Source: Streptomyces sp. NBC_00250 | GTDB lineage: Bacteria; Actinomycetota; Actinomycetes; Streptomycetales; Streptomycetaceae | Direction of reading: 5' to 3' | DNA: 64,000 nucleotides | NCBI RefSeq assembly: GCF_036192275.1 | Contig: NZ_CP108088.1 | Span: 4,527,501 to 4,591,500 of the forward strand | Shown: positions 52,677 through 60,460 of the stretch, piece after piece | Layout of the letters: every line of letters starts with the position of its first letter | How positions within the stretch are numbered: position 1 is the stretch's first letter | The notes under the pieces: generated by a model | The model's database searches: none | What the model was told of the DNA's origin: nothing | The model's input: only the letters and a program-made list of their open reading frames with translations | Position numbers and translations under genes: made by a program

Positions 52677-53639
52677 TCAGTCCTCCCCTCCCGCGCGGAA
52701 GACGGGAAGCTCCAGCTCCGCGTCGACCCGCAGGAACTCCAGCCGCACCGGCATCCCGATCCGCACCTTGTCGTACGGCACCCCCACCACGTTGCTGATC
52801 ATCCGTACGCCCTCGGCGAGTTCGATCAGCCCGACCGCGTAGGGCGGGTCGAAGGCCGGGAAGGGCGGGTGGTGCATCACCACGTACGAGAAGACCGTCC
52901 CCGTGCCGCTCGCCTCGACGGTGTCCCACTCCGCCGAGCCGCAGTCGGCGCACCCCGGCAGCCAGGGGAAGCGGGGGGCCGCGCAGTCGCCGCAGCGCTG
53001 GATGAGCAGCCGGTGCGCGGCCACGCCCTCCCAGAATCCGGCGTTGTCCCGGTTGATCACGGGCCGGGGCCGCCGGGCGGCCTGGGCGGCGGGCTTGGGG
53101 GCGGCGGCGGGCTTGGGGGGCCTGGCCGCGGGCGCGTACTTGAGGATGCGGAAGCGGTGGGTGCCCGCGAGCTCGCCGTCGGCCCGGACGTCCGTCCGGG
53201 TGGTGACGAAGTGGCCCGCCCCGAGCTTGGTGGTCTTGAGCTCCGAGACGGACTCGATGACGGTGTCGAAGGTGATCTCGTCGCCGGGCCGCAGCGGCCG
53301 CAGGTACTCCTGCTCGCAGTCGGTCGCGACCACGGAGGTGTATCCGGCCCCGTCTAGGAGGGCGAACAGTTCCTCGTGGGCGGAGGATCGGTCCGTGTGC
53401 CCCGAGAGGCCGCCCATCGTCCAGGCCTGGAGCATCGTCGGCGGCGCGACGGCGTCGGGCCCCCGGTAGGCGGGGTGGGCGTCCCCCATGGCCTCGCACC
53501 AGTGCCGGATCATGGGCAGGTTGACCGGGTCCTTGCCGACGCCGGCCGTGGCGGCGGACCGCCCCGCGAACCCCGTGAGCCGCTCGTACAGCCCGTCCGC
53601 CGACGGGTCCGGCCCGTCCTGGCTCCGTGTGAGGGTCAT
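52677..53639 (-). CDS. ChsH2-like MaoC-DUF35 fusion
   Basis: Protein of 320 residues. N-terminal MaoC-like hot-dog domain (about 20-165: VNLPMIRHWCEAMGDAHPAY, CEQEYLRPLRPGDEITFDTV), then a Pro/Ala/Lys linker, then a DUF35 domain with a rubredoxin-like zinc site (LIQRCGDCAAPRFPWLPG then CADCGS) and an OB fold (VFSYVVMHHPPFPAFDPPYA). This is the architecture of Rv3542c ChsH2, whose DUF35 part activates the Ltp2 aldolase. It overlaps the preceding dehydrogenase by ATGA and lies 1 bp before the next start. Strong evidence that the operon works as hydratase plus aldolase. Confidence 0.9.
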   Translation of the reverse strand: MTLTRSQDGPDPSADGLYERLTGFAGRSAATAGVGKDPVNLPMIRHWCEAMGDAHPAYRGPDAVAPPTMLQAWTMGGLSGHTDRSSAHEELFALLDGAGYTSVVATDCEQEYLRPLRPGDEITFDTVIESVSELKTTKLGAGHFVTTRTDVRADGELAGTHRFRILKYAPAARPPKPAAAPKPAAQAARRPRPVINRDNAGFWEGVAAHRLLIQRCGDCAAPRFPWLPGCADCGSAEWDTVEASGTGTVFSYVVMHHPPFPAFDPPYAVGLIELAEGVRMISNVVGVPYDKVRIGMPVRLEFLRVDAELELPVFRAGGED

Positions 53640-54802
53640 CGCCGACCCCTCCCCTTCATGCCGAGCCGCATCCTCGCGACGATCTCGCGCTGCACCTCGC
53701 TCACCCCTCCCCCGAAGGTGTTGATCTGGGCGGCCCGGTTCATGCGCTCCAGCTCACCGGCGTCGAACTCCCCCGGCGATCCCGCTCGCACCGTCCCCGC
53801 TCCACCCGCGATCTCCTGACATATTCGATACACCTCCACCGCCGATTCGGTTCCCATGAACTTCACGCCGCTCGCATCTCCGGGAGCGAGCCGGCCGGCC
53901 CCCACATCCCCCACCAAACGCCAGTTCAGCAGGCGTGTCGCGGCCAGCCGGGCATGCGCTTCAGCGGCTCGGATCCGCACCCAGGGCTCGTCAATGCGCC
54001 GCCTCCCCGTCACCGGATCGGGGGTACGGGCCCGGTCGAGCACGGCGGCGAAGAAGTCCTCGGCCTGCATGCCGATCGCGGCGAGCGCGACCCGCTCGTG
54101 GTTGAGCTGGTTGGTGATGAGCCCCCAGCCGCCGTGCTCGGGCCCGACGAGGTTCCCGGCGGGGACCCGAATCGCGTCGTAGTAGGTGGCCGTGGTCGTC
54201 AGCCCGCCGACGGTCGCGATCGGGGTCCAGGAGAAGCCGGGCGCGTCGGTGGGGACGAGGACGATCGAGATGCCCCGGTGCGGGGGCGCGTCGGGGTCGG
54301 TGCGGCAGGCGAGCCAGATCCAGTCGGCGTTCTGCGCGTTGGAGGTGAAGATCTTCTGGCCGTCGATCAGCCAGGAGTCGCCGTCGCGGACCGCCCGCGT
54401 CCGGAGGGAGGCGAGGTCCGTGCCGGCCTCGGGCTCGCTGTACCCGATCGCGAAGACGGTCTCGCCGCGGAGGATCCGGGGCAGGAAGAAGGCCTTCTGC
54501 TCCTCGGTCCCGTAGGTCATGAGGGTGGGGCCGACCGTGTTGAGGGTGACCATCGAGACGAGGGCGCCCGCGCGGTACGCCTCGTCGAAGAAGACGAACT
54601 GCTCGTCGGGGCCGCGGCCCTGCCCGCCGTACTCCTCGGGCCAGCCGAGCCCGAGAAGCCCGTCGGCGCCGATCCGGCGGAGCAGCCGGCGCTGGGCGCC
54701 GGTGTCGGTGGCAGGAGGCGGTCCTTCGGGCATCACGTCCCGGAAGTACGCGCGGAGTTCGGCGCGCAGCCGTAGCTGCCGCTCGGTCGGGGCGAGGTGC
54801 AC
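53636..54802 (-). CDS. FadE29-like acyl-CoA dehydrogenase
   Basis: Flavin dehydrogenase of 388 residues, first gene of the five-gene operon. It aligns by eye over its length with Rv3543c FadE29: GLLGLGWPEEYGGQGRGPDE, VTLNTVGPTLMTYGTEEQKA, FAIGYSEPEAGTDLASLRTR, GGWGLITNQLNHERVALA and INTFGGGVSEVQREIVA. GTG 54802 follows GGGAGG by 8 nt. It probably pairs with the FadE28-like subunit to oxidise a short side chain CoA ester. The TCTGAC...GTCAGA operator lies just upstream. Confidence 0.9.
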   Translation of the reverse strand: MHLAPTERQLRLRAELRAYFRDVMPEGPPPATDTGAQRRLLRRIGADGLLGLGWPEEYGGQGRGPDEQFVFFDEAYRAGALVSMVTLNTVGPTLMTYGTEEQKAFFLPRILRGETVFAIGYSEPEAGTDLASLRTRAVRDGDSWLIDGQKIFTSNAQNADWIWLACRTDPDAPPHRGISIVLVPTDAPGFSWTPIATVGGLTTTATYYDAIRVPAGNLVGPEHGGWGLITNQLNHERVALAAIGMQAEDFFAAVLDRARTPDPVTGRRRIDEPWVRIRAAEAHARLAATRLLNWRLVGDVGAGRLAPGDASGVKFMGTESAVEVYRICQEIAGGAGTVRAGSPGEFDAGELERMNRAAQINTFGGGVSEVQREIVARMRLGMKGRGRR

Positions 54803-54833
54803 GGCGACGGCCTCCCGTGGGACGACTGAGGTT

Positions 54834-54850
54834 TCTGACTGTCCGTCAGA
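54834..54850. promoter_or_regulatory. Operator upstream of the igr-like operon
   Basis: TCTGAC-TGTCC-GTCAGA is a perfect 6-bp inverted repeat, 32 bp before the first start codon. The form is typical of TetR-family operators that control acyl-CoA metabolism; no regulator gene is adjacent. Confidence 0.6.
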
Positions 54851-54910
54851 TAATGGACCTCTGTCAAGGTCGCCGACCGACGGACGGGCTCCCCCGGCGG
54901 GGAAAACACG

Positions 54911-54954
54911 ACGGCCCGCACGCCGGTACCGAAGTACCGGCGCACAGGCCGTCG
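54911..54954 (-). terminator. Terminator of the small secreted-protein gene
   Basis: CGCCGGTAC-CGAA-GTACCGGCG is a perfect 9-bp stem-loop, extended by ACGGCC/GGCCGT outside with a small bulge. It follows the minus-strand gene that ends at 55005. Confidence 0.8.
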
Positions 54955-55004
54955 TTCACACCGCGGTCACGCCCCCCGTCGGGCCGGTTGCCGTGCTGAG
55001 CCGG

Positions 55005-55310
55005 TCACCACCACGGGTTGAAGTTGACCACCGCGTTGTTCTGGGCGATGTGGGTGAAGGCGGAGCCGTTCACACTGGCCGTGTTGTTCTGATTGGAGGC
55101 ACCGGAACCGGTCGCCACCTGCTGCGTCGTGGTCGAGTTACCGAAGTTGTCCCCACCCACGCCGCTGCCGATGATCGTGGCGACGCTCGTGTTCGATCCG
55201 TCGTCCGCGAACCCACCGTTGTCGGCCTGGGCCACCCCGGTGAAGAGCGCGGCGGCGAGGGGCAGGGCGGCGGCAGCGGCGAGGATGCGGGCGGTACGGA
55301 TGCTTGCCAT
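55005..55310 (-). CDS. Small secreted Asn/Gly/Ser/Thr-rich protein
   Basis: Protein of 101 residues. Sec signal RTARILAAAAALPLAAALFT ends near AQA; the mature 70 residues have no Cys and are built of NGGF/GDNFGNSTTTQQVATG, GASNQNNTASVNGSAFTH and IAQNNAVVNFNPWW, a polar alternating pattern reminiscent of curli or amyloid repeats and distinct from chaplins and rodlins. ATG 55310 has GGAGGAA 5 nt upstream. A 450-bp gene-free region lies upstream. A surface or aerial-hypha coat role is only a hypothesis. Confidence 0.8.
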   Translation of the reverse strand: MASIRTARILAAAAALPLAAALFTGVAQADNGGFADDGSNTSVATIIGSGVGGDNFGNSTTTQQVATGSGASNQNNTASVNGSAFTHIAQNNAVVNFNPWW

Positions 55311-55767
55311 GTCTGTTCCTCCGGGAACTGAAAGCTGGTGCTGTTGCACGGAACTGCTCTGAAGTGATCTGAAGTACGGCCATTCCCAAGGCAGTTGGCC
55401 GACCGCCCCGGTCGTTCGTGCTCGACGTCGCGAATCCAGAGTTGCCCACCGAATCCCCGGCGAACCACCCCGGAGCACCCGATTCCCCCGCAAGCGTGAG
55501 GACAAGCCGATAAACCCGGGCGCTCCGCGGAAAGGCCCAGCTCACACCGCCGGGAAGAGTTCAGGACAGCCACCGACCGTGCGGCGCAAGGGAGGAAGCG
55601 TTCCGGCAGATTTTCCGCCAATCTCGCCCTCACAAGATCGCAACGGCGAGTCCTCCGACGGAACGAGCCGAACGCGCACATCGCACGGGAGAAGACTTTC
55701 GACCCCGAGGGGAGGTTCGTGCTCTACGAACGACGCCTCCCCGCGCCTGGCAGACGCGCCGCGCCCC
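55311..55767. other. Gene-free upstream region of secreted-protein gene
   Basis: About 450 bp with no supported frame. GC content is slightly lower than average. It presumably holds the promoter of the small secreted-protein gene and possible developmental control sites; nothing specific is recognised. Confidence 0.4.
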
Positions 55768-56292
55768 CTACGGGACGTCCCGCTCCCCCACCGCCGCCTC
55801 GAAGGCCGCGTAGGCCGGAGCGTCGAAGAGCACGAAGCGGACTTCCTCCACATCGGTACGGGTGGCCCGTACCGCCTCCACGGCGATCCGGGCACCGTCG
55901 TCCATCGGCCAGCCGTAGATCCCGGTGGAGATGGCGGGGAACGCGACCGTGCGGTCCCCCAACTCGTCGGCGACCCGCAGGGATTCGCGGTAGCAGGAGG
56001 CCAGCAGCTCCGAACGGTCCTCCGTACGCGACCAGACCGGCCCGACCGTGTGGATCACATGCCGGGCCGGCAACCGCCCCGCCGTGGTCGCCACGGCCTG
56101 CCCGGTCGAAAGGCCCTTGCCGTAGTGCGAGCGCCGCAGGTCCTGGCAGGCGGCGAGGATCTCGGGACCGCCCTTCCGGTGGATGGCCCCGTCGACGCCG
56201 CCACCGCCCAGCAGCGAGGAGTTCGCGGCGTTCACGATCGCGTCCGCCGCCTCGGCGGTGATGTCCCCCTGAACGAGCACGATCCGCACCAC
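55768..56292 (-). CDS. Macrodomain protein (O-acetyl-ADP-ribose deacetylase type)
   Basis: Macrodomain hydrolase of 174 residues: VLVQGDITAEAADAIVNAAN with SSLLGGGGVDGAIHRKGGPE, then VIHTVGPVW and TVAFPAISTGIYGWPMD are the ADP-ribose-binding loops of YmdB/MacroD-like enzymes. The Asn (INAAN) and Asp/Gly loop residues are present, so it likely removes ADP-ribose from proteins or nucleic acids, or deacetylates OAADPr. GTG 56292 follows GGAGGAAGG by about 8 nt. It stands alone. Confidence 0.92.
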   Translation of the reverse strand: MVRIVLVQGDITAEAADAIVNAANSSLLGGGGVDGAIHRKGGPEILAACQDLRRSHYGKGLSTGQAVATTAGRLPARHVIHTVGPVWSRTEDRSELLASCYRESLRVADELGDRTVAFPAISTGIYGWPMDDGARIAVEAVRATRTDVEEVRFVLFDAPAYAAFEAAVGERDVP

Positions 56293-56412
56293 GGTAGAAA
56301 CCTTCCTCCGGCCACACCCCTCCGACGAGTCCATTGAAACCCGGTGAACCCCGAAGGGGCGCCCCGGATATGAGATCCGGGGCGCCCCTGACGATCGCTG
56401 CGCGCCTCCGCG

Positions 56413-56622
56413 CTACTGCTGGGGCGGGGGCTGCGGCGGAGAGTCCGGGTTCTGGCCCGTGCCTCCCAGTTGCTCCTTGAGCTTCTCCTGGGCGGTGTCG
56501 ACCTGACCGCTGTACTTGCTCTGCGTCTTCTCGTCGACGAAGTCACCGGCCTTGTCGACACCCTTGGAGGCCTGATCCTCGTGGCCCTTCAGCATTCCCT
56601 TGAGCTTGTCGAACACAGACAT
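56413..56622 (-). CDS. MT0933-like antitoxin family protein
   Basis: Protein of 69 residues: MSVFDKLKGMLKGHEDQASK, GVDKAGDFVDEKTQSKYSGQ and VDTAQEKLKEQLGG are characteristic of the MT0933/Rv0909 antitoxin-like family (also resembling CsbD stress proteins). The tail is Pro/Gln-rich. ATG 56622 has AGGAGGG upstream. No toxin gene is adjacent, so it may be an orphan stress protein. Confidence 0.85.
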   Translation of the reverse strand: MSVFDKLKGMLKGHEDQASKGVDKAGDFVDEKTQSKYSGQVDTAQEKLKEQLGGTGQNPDSPPQPPPQQ

Positions 56623-56829
56623 CCTGGCCCTCCTAGCCACTGTTCCAGCCCCTCCAGCATCACGGCACCACCCGGGTCCCGCATCCGCAGAGCCGCCGAG
56701 GCCTACCGGCACGCTGCGCACACGCACCACGGGCCATGGACCGGGCGGGCCTCACGGCACCACCGCCCGAGGAAGCGGACAACAGAAGGGCCCCTGACCG
56801 TTCTGCCTGGTCAGGGGCCGTTCCACTGG

Positions 56830-56914
56830 CGGTGGGTGTGGGATTTGAACCCACGGTGACTCGCGCCACGACGGTTTTCAAGACCGTTCCCTTAGGCCGC
56901 TCGGGCAACCCACC
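56830..56914 (-). tRNA. tRNA-Ser(TGA)
   Basis: Class II tRNA of 85 nt on the minus strand. Acceptor GGTGGGT/ACCCACC with discriminator G; anticodon stem ACGGT/ACCGT with loop CTTGAAA gives TGA. The long variable arm and GGTTCAAATCC T arm are present. Confidence 0.95.
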
Positions 56915-56962
56915 CCGCGCCGGCGGTGTGTCCACGTGCGGCGCGGGGGACAGCCTAGCCGG

Positions 56963-58462
56963 TCAGCTGTCGCCGGTGCGTTCGCCGAGGGTGACCGTGG
57001 CCGTGGAGGTCTTGCCGTCGCGCTCGTAGGTGATCTTGATCTGGTCGCCCGGCTTGTGGGTCCAGATCTCGCTGATCAGGGAGGGGCCGCTGTCGATCGG
57101 GTGGCCCCCGAAGCCCGTGATCACGTCGCCGGCCTTCAGGCCCGCCTTCGCCGCCGGGCCGTCGGGGGTCACCGAGGGGGTGCCGCCCGAGCCCTGGGAG
57201 GCGATCGTCGCGCCCTCGCCCTGCTCCTGCATGTTCACCGTCGCGCCGATCACCGGGTACACCGGCTTGCCCGTCTTGATCAGCTGCTGGGCCACGTTCT
57301 TCGCCTGGTTCACCGGGATCGCGAAGCCCAGGCCGATCGAGCCCGCCTGGGACTGGCCGAAGCCGCTTCCCGTGGACTGGATCGCCGAGTTGATGCCGAT
57401 CACCGCACCGCTCGCGTCGAGCAGCGGACCGCCCGAGTTACCGGGGTTGATCGACGCGTCCGTCTGCAGCGCGCTCATGTACGAGTTGCTGCCGCCGGAG
57501 CCGTCGCCCGAGGCCACCGGGCGGTTCTTGGCGCTGATGATGCCCGTCGTCACCGTGTTCGACAGGCCGAAGGGCGCGCCGATCGCGATCGTCGAGTCGC
57601 CGACCGCCACCTTGTCGGAGTCGCCCAGCGGCAGCGGCTTCAGCCCCTTCGGCGCGTTCGTGAGCTTCAGTACGGCCACGTCGTAGCCCTCGGCCCGGCC
57701 GACGACCTCCGCGTCGTACGACTTGCCGTCCGGGAACGTCACGGAGAGCGTGCCGCCGTCCGCCGCCGACGCCACCACGTGGTTGTTGGTGACGATGTGG
57801 CCTTCCTGGTCGTACACGAAGCCCGTGCCCGTACCGCCCTCGCTCTCGCCCTGCGCACCGCCGGACTTCGCCTGGATGGTGACGACGCTCGGCAGCGCCT
57901 GCGCCGCGACCGCCGCGACCGTCCCCGGTTCGCGCTTGAAGGACGCCGGGGCCTCGCCCGCGGAGACCGTCGTCGAGCTGACGCCCTCGTCACCGCGCTG
58001 GGCCGCCCAGTAGCCGATGCCGCCGCCGATGCCGCCCGCGACGAGCGCCGCGACCAGGACGGCCGCCACGAGGCCGCCGGTCCGCTTGCGCGGCGCCGCG
58101 GACGCGGGGGGTGCGGGCGGGAGCGGGGCGCCCCAGGACGGCACGGTCGGCGGGGGCGGCGGCCAGCCACCGGCCACTCCGGCCGCCGCGGCCGCCGGGA
58201 CGGGAGCGGCAGGCGCGGCCGCGACCGGTTCCTGGGTGAGGGTCGGGTCCGGGACAGGGGTCGGTGCCGGTGCCGGGGTCGGGTCCGGGGCCTGCGCCTG
58301 CGCGACCGTCGGGGCGTCCGCGGGGGCGTCCGCGGGGGCGTCCGTCGGGGCCGGGGCCGGGGTCTGCGTCGACGCGGACGTCGGAGGCGACGGAGGCGTC
58401 GGAGGGGTCGACGGGGCAGCCGGGTCCGCCGGTACCGCCGTGCCCTCGTTCTCGGTGCTCAC
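56963..58462 (-). CDS. HtrA/DegP-like membrane-anchored serine protease
   Basis: Trypsin-fold protease of 499 residues with a PDZ domain. N-terminal Pro/Thr/Ala-rich tract, one TM helix (GGLVAAVLVAALVAGGIGGG about 128), then catalytic His in GHIVTNNHVV (about 226), Asp in GYDVAVLKL (about 262) and Ser in NPGNSGGPL (about 342). The PDZ domain follows (about 400-490: AAKAGLKAGDVITGFGGHPI). It probably degrades or refolds damaged envelope proteins. GTG 58462 follows GAGGAG. It is divergent from the GDPD gene. Confidence 0.94.
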   Translation of the reverse strand: MSTENEGTAVPADPAAPSTPPTPPSPPTSASTQTPAPAPTDAPADAPADAPTVAQAQAPDPTPAPAPTPVPDPTLTQEPVAAAPAAPVPAAAAAGVAGGWPPPPPTVPSWGAPLPPAPPASAAPRKRTGGLVAAVLVAALVAGGIGGGIGYWAAQRGDEGVSSTTVSAGEAPASFKREPGTVAAVAAQALPSVVTIQAKSGGAQGESEGGTGTGFVYDQEGHIVTNNHVVASAADGGTLSVTFPDGKSYDAEVVGRAEGYDVAVLKLTNAPKGLKPLPLGDSDKVAVGDSTIAIGAPFGLSNTVTTGIISAKNRPVASGDGSGGSNSYMSALQTDASINPGNSGGPLLDASGAVIGINSAIQSTGSGFGQSQAGSIGLGFAIPVNQAKNVAQQLIKTGKPVYPVIGATVNMQEQGEGATIASQGSGGTPSVTPDGPAAKAGLKAGDVITGFGGHPIDSGPSLISEIWTHKPGDQIKITYERDGKTSTATVTLGERTGDS

Positions 58463-58664
58463 AGCTCGCTCTCCTCGTTGACTGGGCGGGGTGGTGGTAC
58501 CTACGGGGCCACCTACTGGCTCCAGGGTGCTGCACCAGCTTTTCCCACAGGACGTCAGGCCGCTGTAAGGGGGAGCTGTGCATTCTCACCCCCACCTTTA
58601 TATACGGACAGATCGGACGCCTTCCGGTGTGCCCGCCCGACGCCGCCAATGGCACCATGACGCC

Positions 58665-59495
58665 GTGACTCACGCACGGCAGCACCCGAACCGCGTCCCC
58701 CTCCAGGTCGTCGCCCACCGTGGAGCCTCCGAGGACGCACCGGAACACACCCTGGCCGCCTATGTGAAGGCCATCGAGGACGGCGCCGACGCCCTGGAGT
58801 GCGACGTCCGGCTCACCGCCGACGGCCATCTCGTCTGCGTCCACGACCGCCGCGTCGACCGCACCTCGAACGGCCGCGGCGCCGTCTCCGCCCTGGAACT
58901 CGCCGATCTCGCCACCCTCGACTTCGGCACCTGGAAGGGCCGCGACGACGCCGGCGAGAGCCCCGACTGGGGCGACCCCGGGTACACCTCCGTCCTCACC
59001 CTTGAGCGGCTCCTGGAGCTGGTCTCCGACGCCGGACGCCGGGTCGAGCTGGCCATCGAGACCAAGCACCCCACCCGCTGGGCGGGTCAGGTCGAGGAGC
59101 GGCTGCTCCAGCTCCTCAAGCGTTTCGGCCTGGACGCGCCCGCGTCCCCCGCCGACTCCCCCGTACGCGTCATGAGCTTCTCGGCCCGCTCCCTGCACCG
59201 GATCGCCGCGGCCTCCCCGACGCTCCCCACCGTCTCCCTAGCCCAGTTCGTCTCACCACGGCTGCGCGACGGGCGGCTCCCCGCGGGCGCGCGCATCGCC
59301 GGGCCCTCGATCCGGATCGTCCGCCACCACCCGGCCGTGATCCTGCGGCTCCAGAAGGCCGGACACCAGGTGCACGTCTGGACGGTGGACGAGGCCGAGG
59401 ACGTCGAACTCTGCGAGCGCCTCGGCGTGGACGCGATCATCACCAACCGTCCCAAGCAGGTGCTCTCCCAGCTCTCCGACCTGCGCCGCGACTGA
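58665..59495 (+). CDS. Glycerophosphodiester phosphodiesterase
   Basis: GDPD enzyme of 276 residues, hydrolysing glycerophosphodiesters to sn-glycerol-3-phosphate and an alcohol. Motifs: VVAHRGASEDAPEHTLAAYV (active His), GADALECDVRLTADGHLVCV (metal-binding Glu/Asp), HDRRVDRTSNGRG, then VHVWTVDEAEDVELCERLGV and DAIITNRPKQVL at the C-terminus. GTG 58665 precedes the HRGAS motif at the usual distance and is possibly leaderless. No signal peptide is visible, so a cytoplasmic enzyme. Confidence 0.93.
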   Translation: MTHARQHPNRVPLQVVAHRGASEDAPEHTLAAYVKAIEDGADALECDVRLTADGHLVCVHDRRVDRTSNGRGAVSALELADLATLDFGTWKGRDDAGESPDWGDPGYTSVLTLERLLELVSDAGRRVELAIETKHPTRWAGQVEERLLQLLKRFGLDAPASPADSPVRVMSFSARSLHRIAAASPTLPTVSLAQFVSPRLRDGRLPAGARIAGPSIRIVRHHPAVILRLQKAGHQVHVWTVDEAEDVELCERLGVDAIITNRPKQVLSQLSDLRRD

Positions 59496-59707
59496 GCACT
59501 TCCGCCCCTCTCGACCTCTCACCTCAGCCCCCTCAGCCTCCCCTTTCCCTTACGTCACAAGGGTTCACAGGGCTTTCAGGGTGTGCACCGGCGCGTTCGA
59601 TGCGTACGCGATCGTCACGAGTGCCTCATCGAACGCGGATTGGCCGGTTTCCGGTCCAGTCCATTGGGGCATCCACACGGTGGCGTGGGGCAAAGGAGGT
59701 CTCGGGG

Positions 59708-60223
59708 GTGGCGTTGGTGGTGGCACAGGAGGTGCCCACGTCGTCGAGCATGGCCGTACCCCATGGCCCTGCGGGCGTGGGTGAGGCGAGACACCGGATG
59801 CGGGACGAGTTGTACCGCAGCGGGATGTCCGAATCGGTCGTCGACGACGCGGTACTGATCCTTTCCGAGCTGCTCAGCAATGCCTGTCGCTACGGCAGGC
59901 CGCTGGGTCACGCGGATCGGGGCGACGGGGACGTACGGGCGGCCTGGCGGGTGGACCCGGCGGGCGGCCTCAGGGTCGAGGTGACGGACGGCGGTGGTCC
60001 GACCCGGCCCGTTCCGGCGACGCCGTCGGTGACCGCACGGGGCGGCCGCGGGCTGAACATCATCAGCGCGCTGGCCCAGGACTGGGGCGTACGGGACAGC
60101 GCGACCGGCGAAGTGACGGTCTGGGTGGTGGTCACCGAGGGACACCGCCGCGAGGACTTCGCCTCCCGCGTCGGCGGCGGCTCCCGCTTCGACATCCTGG
60201 ACGCGTACGACGACCTGGATTGA
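59708..60223 (+). CDS. RsbW-like anti-sigma-factor ATPase
   Basis: Small GHKL-ATPase-fold protein of 171 residues, like the many Streptomyces serine kinases or anti-sigma proteins of the RsbW family. ELLSNACRYGRPLGH holds the N-box Asn, GLRVEVTDGGGP and GGRGLNIISALAQDWGV the ATP lid. GTG 59708 follows AAAGGAGG by 7 nt. It could bind a SigF/SigN-type sigma factor, but the pairing is not proven and the sigma genes are 40 kb away. A 19-bp tandem repeat begins at its stop codon. Confidence 0.85.
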   Translation: MALVVAQEVPTSSSMAVPHGPAGVGEARHRMRDELYRSGMSESVVDDAVLILSELLSNACRYGRPLGHADRGDGDVRAAWRVDPAGGLRVEVTDGGGPTRPVPATPSVTARGGRGLNIISALAQDWGVRDSATGEVTVWVVVTEGHRREDFASRVGGGSRFDILDAYDDLD

Positions 60224-60224
60224 C

Positions 60225-60348
60225 GCGTACGGCGATCCCGAGGGCGTACGGCGATCCCGAGGGCGTACGGCGATCCCGAGGGCGTACGGCGATCCCGAGG
60301 GCGTACGGCGATCCCGAGGGCGTACGGCGATCCCGAGGGCGTACGGCG
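60225..60348. repeat. 19-bp tandem repeats, six copies
   Basis: Unit GCGTACGGCGATCCCGAGG, six full perfect copies (60225-60338) and a 10-bp partial. The period is not divisible by three and it begins directly after the RsbW-like stop codon, so it is noncoding. GCCCCCTCAGGGGGC just after it is a hairpin likely to terminate transcription. Confidence 0.95.
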
Positions 60349-60460
60349 GCCGCGCCCCCTCAGGGGGCAGCGGCCCGCCTGAAGGGTGTCGGTGCCCGGT
60401 GCGGCTAGGCTCGCGCCCGGAACAAGCACCGCACCGCCGCGATCGGGAGAAAGCCACACC

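Noticed and set aside
56660..57029. Frames across tRNA-Ser(TGA), such as one containing GVGFEPTVTRATTVFKTVP
   Set aside because: These are translations of the tRNA and its flank, well known as false proteins.
60225..60348. CRISPR array
   Set aside because: The six 19-bp units are contiguous with no spacers, and no cas genes lie in the window.
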